DNA of 64,000 bases. Origin: Varanus komodoensis (Eukaryota; Chordata; Lepidosauria; Squamata; Varanidae). How positions within the stretch are numbered: the first letter of the stretch is position 1; each line of letters begins with the position of its first letter. The notes beneath the pieces are model-generated. The model was not told where the DNA came from. It saw only the letters and a program-made list of their open reading frames with translations, and ran no database searches. Of this stretch, positions 56,568-64,000 are shown piece after piece. The translations under genes were made by a program, and so were the position numbers. The stretch spans positions 29,017,935 through 29,081,934 of the forward strand of contig NW_025336598.1 in assembly GCF_004798865.1 (NCBI RefSeq). Direction: 5' to 3'.

Positions 56568-56630
56568 GCCAGCATGGCTAATTGCTGAGGCACACGGAAT
56601 GCTTCTACCTGCAAATCTCATAAACAAGAA
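56568..56630 (-). mobile_element. Squamate tRNA-derived SINE, second half
   Basis: gccagcatggctaattgctg aggcacacggaatgcttcta continues the SINE interrupted at 55951. Its tRNA-like head appears lost. Confidence 0.6.
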
Positions 56631-58115
56631 AATACACAAAATGAAAAGAATAGATGAAAAAAGTGAAGATAGCTTCCTATAGATTAAAGTGTGAAAATCA
56701 CATTCTGTGGGGTCTGCACATTTTTTTACCAGTTTGCCCATGTTTAGGAGGCTGAATTTGGGCAAATATAAACTAACAAATTTGGGCAAATTCCAAGTCT
56801 ATCAGTGGGCAGGCCACAGAAGACTCATCCCAAAAGCCACAAATCAAGTACAGAGGGTCTTCTTCCCAGTTTGTCTATCCCTAATAGCCATGTCGGAAGG
56901 CCTCAGCAATTATAGGCGGCCTATAAATACATGTAAATAAATAATAATTGTATAATTCATTATGATTCATAATTTAGTTTCTTTCTTACTTAACAGATTT
57001 TTCATGTTACCAAAAAGGTAAAAGGTCACGATAGAAGATGATGTCATCTGGATGCCTTATCAATCTTTATAAATAAAGCAGAGTGATGCTGTGAAAGAAG
57101 CTCTCCTCTGCCAACACTGCAGGGCAGGGCAAGTGCCATTCTTCCCACAAGGCCTTTCTTCCTTCCCACACCCACAATAAACCTGAGCAGGATGAGTTGA
57201 GCTACGTGAACGAGAACTCTTGCACATGAACTCAGCTAGCCAGCTCGCAGCCACCAGTGAGTCATAACGCAGTCAGAGGGAAACCGTGTGCAGTGAGCGA
57301 GTGACAAATACGATGGCCCACCCCCTGTCCTTCCACTCCTGATCTCACAGCCCCCAGTGAGGGCCAACACAGGCCAGGCTAGCTTAGCTGATCATTTCTT
57401 TCCGCCCCAGACATGACAACAGTTCCCTTTTGAGTGATTCGTAAAGAATAAAAGTTCCTTTCCACCCAGCTGCCCAATCCTCTCATTTGATGTAAAAGCT
57501 ATGCTCATGGAGGTGTGTTGCAAGGAGTGGCACCCCCCCCCCCCGCTGCCATGATACTGTGGATCAGGGGCTCAAGACTACCATTTTGTCGTTATTCCAG
57601 CTATGTGTGACACGCTCCAACATTGGTTGTCCTGCGCTGTTCGCCACCAGCCCTAGTGGGAACAGCCCCAGTGGGGCAGAGCAGGGGACCCACTACAGCC
57701 TGCTAGCCTTGGGCCTTTCTTGACCGTGATGTAGCCCCGGTGCGCCCTGCGAGGTGATACAGAAGCTGTGGATGCTGTGGAGTTGATGCAGCCACAGCTT
57801 CTCACGCTCCGTTGCTCCCATATCTCATCCCACAAGCTTTTCACGGCCCATGTGACATCTTTGGCTTGTGTTCAGACAGCCTTGCTTGCAGTGCTAAAAG
57901 GAAAGCATGAAATTCATGGATGTAGAGAAGCAGTTTCTTGGAATAAGTCACGTGGGAAGCTAGTCTAGATATGCTAGGCTGCAGCTCCCATCCTTCCAGT
58001 AGCCATGCTGGGGTTATGGAAGCTGCTGGAAGCAATGGGACGCGCTTCTGGGAAAGTAGAGTGTGCAGGGAGTGAGCAAAGGACACTCCAGCAAAGCCAG
58101 TCCCATGATAGGACA
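56631..58115. other. 5' flank, little recognised
   Basis: At 56900-56950 a LINE/SINE-like tail (ggcggcctataaatacatgt). Poly-C at about 57533-57544. MITE-like fragment near 57970-58030. No gene recognised. Confidence 0.4.
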
Positions 58116-58117
58116 TA

Positions 58118-58518
58118 CAGGCAGTCCCCGGGTTATGGCTGAGTTCTGTTCCTGAAAAAATGGAAATTCATCTTTAAGGCGAATTTGTAAGTCAGATCAC
58201 ATATAGTTAGCACTCCACATTTGTGGGGATTAGGGTGCAGAACCCTCATAAAAGTGGAAAAAACACAAATTTCTCTAGCCCCCTCCCCTCCATCACTCAA
58301 ACTCACCAGCACCTCCCCTTTGCAGCAAGGAAATGTCAGAGAGATTTTCTCTTTGGATGGATGAGGCAGGAAGGCATACTTTGGAGGCCTCCCTCTCTCT
58401 CTATGGTAGTGACACTTTTCTGCACTAATTTTTTTTTAAAAAAATATAGGTTTTATGGCAGTTTGTTTGTAAGTACAGGTTGTTCATAATTTGGGTGTTC
58501 GTAACTCTGGGACTCCTG
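58118..58518. mobile_element. Tigger-like MITE, family B copy 2
   Basis: Begins caggcagtccccgggttatg and ends gtaactctgggactcctg. It shares the internal phrases tggaaattca and gtaagtca/ataggttttatgg with copy 1. TA precedes it; the right TA is displaced by two bases. Confidence 0.75.
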
Positions 58519-58522
58519 GCAT

Positions 58523-60478
58523 ATATTTTTCTGGAAATACTTGAGAAGTCAGTTTCCTTGATCAGCTTTTAAAACATCTTGTTTGGTTTTTATGAACCTC
58601 TGGCCAAGGGAGCAACATAAGTTGTCCACTGTTTCTTACTGTATCCTAGCTGGTGGCTCTTAAAACAGCATTAAGACCATTTTATGTCCTAATCTGTATT
58701 TTTGTTTTATTTTTCTCTAGATTGTATGTAGTGCTACACATTGTTTTATTTTTGTAACTGCTTGAAGCTCATGAAGATTTGTATATTCAAGAGCATTATG
58801 GAGTTTAGGGAGTGTTCAGCCATGGCAGCTTCCAAACTTAAGAAGTGTTTCAACTTTCACTAACCTCACCTGAGTCACCTCCTGCCAAGAGCTCCAAGAC
58901 AGAAGTAGGGAGTGTAGAAGGGGATGAAATTATTACTTTGCTGAGGAATATCCTGTTGGAGTTATCTAAGCAGTTCAAGAAGATGGAACAGTTCCAAGAC
59001 TTAATTTCAAGGATCTGTAGATTCTATTGATGATCCTTTTAAGACAAGGAAAACTAGAGTCTCAAGCCTGGAAGGCAGAGTCATTGCACATAAATCTGCA
59101 ATGTCTTCCTTCCACAACACGACGTCTGCTCCTTGCATCTGCTCCTCTTTTGGAAGCCTGCTCCCGGAGCACCAATTTGAGATTGCCTGACTTGTAACAA
59201 GCAGCCTCTGGAAGTAAGACAAGAGACTGGGTGGGAGAGGTCAGTGCAACAGATACTTTGATAAGGTTCGAAAGGATTGCAATCTTAATCCATAAATGAC
59301 TTGTTTTCAGTTCAACAGACGATTTTTGATCCTGATGGTTGATTTTAATTCTGGTTGGAAAACACAATGAAAACGTAAAGGCTTTGATGAATGTACATGA
59401 GCCCAACAGTGACTCTCCAGCCTTGTATCATGAATGTTTTAGCAAATTGATTGATATGGTGTGTGATTACATGATGAGAGGATTTTAATGAGATTTTAAA
59501 CCCCCTGATGAAGACAATTACAGCAGTTCTTAAGAGGCAATCAGTGGTGAGATTTGCAGTTCAGGTGTATATGGTAGAATGTGGGCTGATTGACCCATGG
59601 AGAATACTGGAAAAGTTGCAATTGTATTTATTGGATATTTATCACACTGTAAGCCATGCAGAGATGATTCGTATAGGATGGGACAAAAATATCCTAATAA
59701 ATAAATAAAATAAGAGGGGCTATCCATTATATTTTCTGTCCATCATAACAGTTTCCCCTTGGATTATTTTTGGGTGCCCACATCTTTGTTATGTCAAATC
59801 GGAGACTGTAAAAGTAAAATGTTCCTAAGAACAGAACGAGCCCCAGTCTGTTTGAAACTGCTTCTTACAAATAAGCCAAGCTCTCCTGATCTTTGGCAAT
59901 TTAATGTTTCTCTTAAATGACATATTTTAAAATCAAATTTTGCTTCCAAGAAATCAATGTGAGTACAACCAGCTCATGCTCCACTGAATGAAAGTAAACC
60001 TTTCATCTGCAGCTGAATTATTATTTATGCATCTCCTCAAGTGATAAATAGCTCTAAGTAATTGGTTGCAAACTTTCGTAAGTCAGTTTGATACCTTTAC
60101 AAATGCACAACTTTATCAGGAGATGCAGCATATTAAATAAGGACCAAATTTATTTACTTATTTTACAGCAGCTAGTATTTGCACTAACTTGCTTAAGAGA
60201 CATATTGGAAGAATGGTGAGCAGCCCAGTAAGATACTGCCAAATCACCTTTCACAACAAAAACATTGAAATACTGTTTCAGCAATTAAAGACAGAGGCAA
60301 GATACTTAACCCTCCAGAAGATATAAATTTTCAATTTTTAAAAAATTTATTCAGAATTGTATAGCAGCAGCTGTGAAATATCAGACTAGCATATCAGTAC
60401 CTTTTCCCTTCATGATAACTTTCCCTATCTAGATAAATCACAAAGGCAGCATTTAATTTTCCTTTGCAGATTGATGAA
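58523..60478. other. 5' flank with an L2/SINE-like tail
   Basis: 59640-59714 (cacactgtaagccatgcaga ... taataaataaataaaataag) resembles a retroposon tail. A 61-codon helical frame at 58845-59030 may be an L1 ORF1 relic but is too short to call. Confidence 0.35.
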
Positions 60479-63400
60479 ATTGTTTGTTTAGTTGCAGAGT
60501 CATACCCGATCCATCACAACCTCATGGACAACATTCCTCCAGGCTCTCCTGTCCACCATCATCCCTCAGAGTCCACCCAAGTCCACACCCACTGCCCCAG
60601 TGACTCCATCCAGCCCCCTCATCCTCTGCTGTCCCCTTCTCCTTTTGCTGTCAATCGTTCCCAGCATCAGAGTTTTCTCCAGTGAATTGTTCTTTCTCAT
60701 TAGGTTTCTTTCTTCAGTATCTGGCCTTCTGAAGAGCAGTCAGGGTTGATTTCCTTTAAGATTGACTGGCTTGATTTCTTTGCAGTCCAAGACACTCTCA
60801 GGTGTCTCCTCCAGCACCACAATTCAAAGGCCTCAGTTCTTAAGCGCTCAGCCTTCCTCTTTCACAGCCATACATTGCAACTGGGAAAACTATAGTTCTG
60901 TCTATATGTACCTTTGTCGGCAGGATGATGTGTCTGCTTTTTAGTATGCTGTCTAGATTTGCCATAGCTTTCCTTCCAAGGAGCAAGGGTCTTTTAGTTT
61001 CTTGGCTTCCGTTACCATTTGCAGTGATCGTGGGACCCAAGAAAATAAAATCTGTCACTATCTCCATTATCAACAATCTTAATTCTGACTTGTGATTCAT
61101 CTAGCCCAGCCTTTCGCATGATGTGCTCTGCATATAAATTAAATAGGCAGGGGGACAATATACAGCCTTGCTGTACCTAACTTTGAACCAATCAGTAGTT
61201 TCATGTACAGTTCTCATTGTTGCTTCTTGACCCATATACAGGTTTCTCGAGAGACAAATAATAAGATGGTCTGGTACTCCCATCTTTTTAAGAACTTGCC
61301 GCAGTTGGTTGTGATTCACACAATCAAAGGCTTTAGCATAGTCAGTGAAGCAGAAGTAGTTGTTTTTCTGGAACTCCCTAGCTTTCTCCATGATCCAGTG
61401 TGCATTGGCAATTTGATCTCTAGTTCCTCTGCCTCTTTGAAATCCTGCCTGTTCTTCTGGTAGTTCTCGGTCCACATACTGCTGGAGCCTAGCTTGTAGG
61501 ATTTTGAGCATAACTTTGCTAGCATGTGAAATGAGTGCAGTGGTGCAGTAGTTTGAACATTCTTTGGCATTGCCCTTCTTTGGGATCGGAATGTAAACTG
61601 ACCTTTTCCAATCCTGTGATCACTGTTGAGTTTTCCAAATTTGTTGGCAGATTGAGTGCAGCACTTTAACTACATCATTTTTTAGGATTTTAAACAGCTC
61701 AGCTGGAATATTGTCTCCTCCACTAGCTTTGTTGTTGCTCAGACTTCCTAAGGCCCATTTGACTTTATATTCCAGGATGTCTGGCTCAAGGTCAGCGACC
61801 ACCCCATTGTGTTCATCAGGGACATTAAGCTCTTTCTTGTATAATCTTGTACACACTCTTTCTGTGTAATCTTGCCACCTCTTGTTAATACCTTCTGCCT
61901 CTCTTAGGTTCCTGCCATTTTGGTCCTTTATCATGCCCATCTTTGCATGAAATGTTCCCTTCATACCTCCAATTTTCTTGAAGAGATCTCTAGTCTTTCC
62001 CATTCTATTGTTTTCCTTTATTTCTTTACACTGTTCATTTAAGAAGGCCTTCTTAAATTCTAGCTGTTCTCTGGAATTCTGCATTCAATTGTTTGTTTCT
62101 TTCTCTTTCTCCCTTGCCTTTCACTTCCCTTCTTTCCTCAGCTATTTGTAAAGCTTCCTTAGACAGCCATCTTACTTTCTTGCATTTCTTTTTCTTTGGG
62201 ATGGTTTTAGTTGCTACCTCCTGTGCAAAGTTGTGAACCTCCGTCCATAGTTCTTTCGGCTCTCTGTCTATTGTCAGAATCCCGGAATCTCAATTTGAGA
62301 AGAGGGAATAAAACATGGGTTTGTGGGAAAGAACAAGTGTCCAGACCATCTGAGGCTTTATTGTTTTACTCCCAAGATTCCCGCGATACACGCACGATAA
62401 TGCTTGCTGCATTACCGGGCAGGCAGAGATGAACTCTGCTGCAAAGCTTCAATACCACTACAGGGCATTTATAGGTGCACAGGTACAGGGCAATCGATGA
62501 CAGAATGCAGAGATTACAATAAGATTCCGAGGTCATCACATACAGAACAGATAAAGAAATGTCAGTCAATCACACTGTAACAATGAGATCACAATATTTC
62601 TAATTGTCTGCATTGACACTCTAGTTGAGTAACTTGAACCCATCTCCAGGTCTGCTCAGACATGCAAATTCAAGCTACTAGAAACTATTCATGATAAGCT
62701 CAGACCCTTATCTCGACTCTAAACATTCTGCATGATCAGAGCACATGAAGCCCTCTGGGCTATCAAAAGATTATTGTAAACTGAATTCCAACAATGACTA
62801 TTTACAATGTATATTTGGGCTAAAATGGCCTACTGTAGCCTACAGCTAAAGGTGAGAGAAAGGAGCGGGGGGATGCCATTTTAAACAGTGACAGCTTGGT
62901 TTTGAGAAGGAAGACAGGATTTGACCCCACAATGCAAAGGCACACAGGAGTAATGCTTTTCAGAAAGGATTTATCCAAATTTTCCCAACACTATCAGATC
63001 TAATTCCTTAAATCTATTTGTCACCTCCACTGTATATTCATAAGGAATATGATTTAGGTCATACCTGAGTGACCTAGTGGTTTTCCCTACTTTCTTTAAT
63101 TTAAGCCTGAATTTTGCAACAAGAAGCTCATGATCTGAGCCACAGTCAGCTCCTGGTCTAGAGCTTCTCCATCTTTGGCTGCAGAGCACATAGTCAATCT
63201 GATTTCTGTGTTGACCATCTGGTGATGTCCATGTGTAGAGTCGTCTCTTGGGTTGTTGGAAAAGAGTGTTTGCTATGACCAGCATGTTCTCTTGACAAAA
63301 TTCTGCCAGCCTTTGCCCTGCTTCATTTTGTACTCCAAGGCCAAGCTTGCCTGTTATTCTGGTTATCTTCTGACTTCCTAGTTTAGCATTCCAATCCCCC

Positions 63401-64000
63401 ATGATGATAAGGACATCATTTTTGGTGTTATTTCTAGAAGGTGTTGTAGGTCTTCACAGAACTGGTCAGCCTCAGCCTCTCTGGCATCTGTGGTTGGTGC
63501 ATAGACTTGTACTACTGTGCTGTTGAATTGCTTGCCTTGGATTTGAACTGAGATCACTTTGTTGTTTTGGAGACTGTATCCTAGTACTGCTTTTCCTACT
63601 GTTTTATTGACCGTGATGGCTGCTCCATTTCTTCTGAGGGATTCTTGCCCGCAGTAGTATATATGATGGTCATCTGAATTAAATTCCTCCATTCCTGTCC
63701 ATTTTAGTTCACTGATTCCTCAGATGTCGATGTTCAGTCTTGTCATCTCATGTTTGACCACATCCAGCTTGCCTTGTCTCATAGATCTTACATTCCAGAT
63801 TCCTGTGCATTATTGTTCTTTACAGCATCAGACTTTTCTTTCACCACCAAATGCATCCACCACCAAATGTGTCCTTTCGGCTTTGTCCCGGTAGCTTCAT
63901 TCTTTCTGGTGCTAATAGTACTAGCCCTCTGTTCTTCCCTAGTAGCACAGTGGACACCTTCTGACCTGAGGGGCTCATCTTCCGGTGTCATATCTCTTTG
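60479..64000 (-). mobile_element. BovB (RTE) LINE, near full length, dead
   Basis: The - strand frames follow the BovB polyprotein almost end to end: MTPEDEPLRSEG (63991), endonuclease blocks YYCGQESLRRNGAAITVNKT, TVVQVYAPTTDA, GDWNAKLGSQ and PDGQHRNQIDYVLCSQRWRS (63692-62995), linker NEQCKEIKENNRMGKTRDLF (about 62040), RT blocks KWALGSLSNNKASGGDNIPA, LQARLQQYVDRELPEEQAGF, RGTRDQIANAHWIMEKAREF and CFTDYAKAFDCVNHNQL, then DFIFLGPTITANG and the 3' end at 60479. Multiple frameshifts are present. About 100 residues of the palm with the YADD catalytic box are missing between about 61115 and 61075, so it cannot encode active RT. A solo LTR splits it at 62272-62990. The first bases of the element may lie just past the window edge. 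Confidence 0.92.
62272..62990 (-). mobile_element. Solo LTR (fossil) inserted in BovB
   Basis: 719 bp; on the - strand it starts TGTTGGG and ends CTGACA. Flanked by a perfect 4-bp target duplication CTAT (62268-62271 and 62991-62994). On the - strand TATAAA (62468-62473) precedes AATAAA (62357-62362) by about 110 bases, giving U3-R-U5 order and - orientation. No internal part remains. A 4-bp duplication fits some ERV and Gypsy groups; family not assigned. Younger than the BovB copy it splits. Confidence 0.85.

Noticed and set aside
62211-62432. 73-codon frame across the BovB/LTR junction
   Set aside because: It spans two unrelated mobile elements, so it is a chance frame.

Overview
The window is vertebrate nuclear DNA, most likely from a squamate reptile (lizard or snake). 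The evidence is two recognisable vertebrate genes with short spliced exons, set in a dense mix of BovB/RTE, L2, CR1 and L1 LINEs, tRNA-derived SINEs, hAT and Tigger-like MITEs, a DIRS element and solo LTRs. No bacterial or organellar features are present. Species cannot be fixed from the sequence alone.

Genes. The left end carries the last four coding exons of LRP2 (megalin) on the + strand (1092-4423), its 3' UTR and a poly(A) signal near 5690. DHRS9, a retinol/3-alpha-hydroxysteroid short-chain dehydrogenase, lies on the - strand as four coding exons (44888 down to 37629) that join in phase into a 332-residue protein. The two genes converge with about 33 kb between their stop codons. From memory, human LRP2 and DHRS9 are neighbours in the same convergent arrangement, so this is conserved synteny. 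I saw no other host gene, and no promoter or first non-coding exon of DHRS9 could be identified.

Intergenic and intronic layout. 6.4-7.2 kb: a non-autonomous hAT element with a nested palindromic MITE. 11.9-16.8 kb: a long DIRS-type tyrosine-recombinase retroelement fossil with inverted terminal repeats and an internal complementary region. 18.5-21.1 kb: an L1-derived element without a second frame, flanked by a perfect 15-bp target duplication. 23-34 kb: L2, BovB, L1 and SINE fragments plus a 100-N assembly gap whose two sides carry an identical 198-bp stretch. DHRS9 introns: RTE, CR1, SINE and MITE copies. 45-60 kb (5' of DHRS9): L2, SINEs, two pairs of Tigger-like MITEs, a GGAAA microsatellite and a SINE split by a solo LTR. 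60.5-64 kb: a nearly full-length but dead BovB (- strand) split by a second solo LTR.

The two genes are not known to act as a unit. Megalin is an endocytic receptor that, among other ligands, takes up retinoid and vitamin-D carriers. DHRS9 oxidises retinol and steroids. The rest of the window is mainly repeat-derived or unrecognised sequence. All family assignments are by eye from remembered protein and repeat sequences, with no database search.
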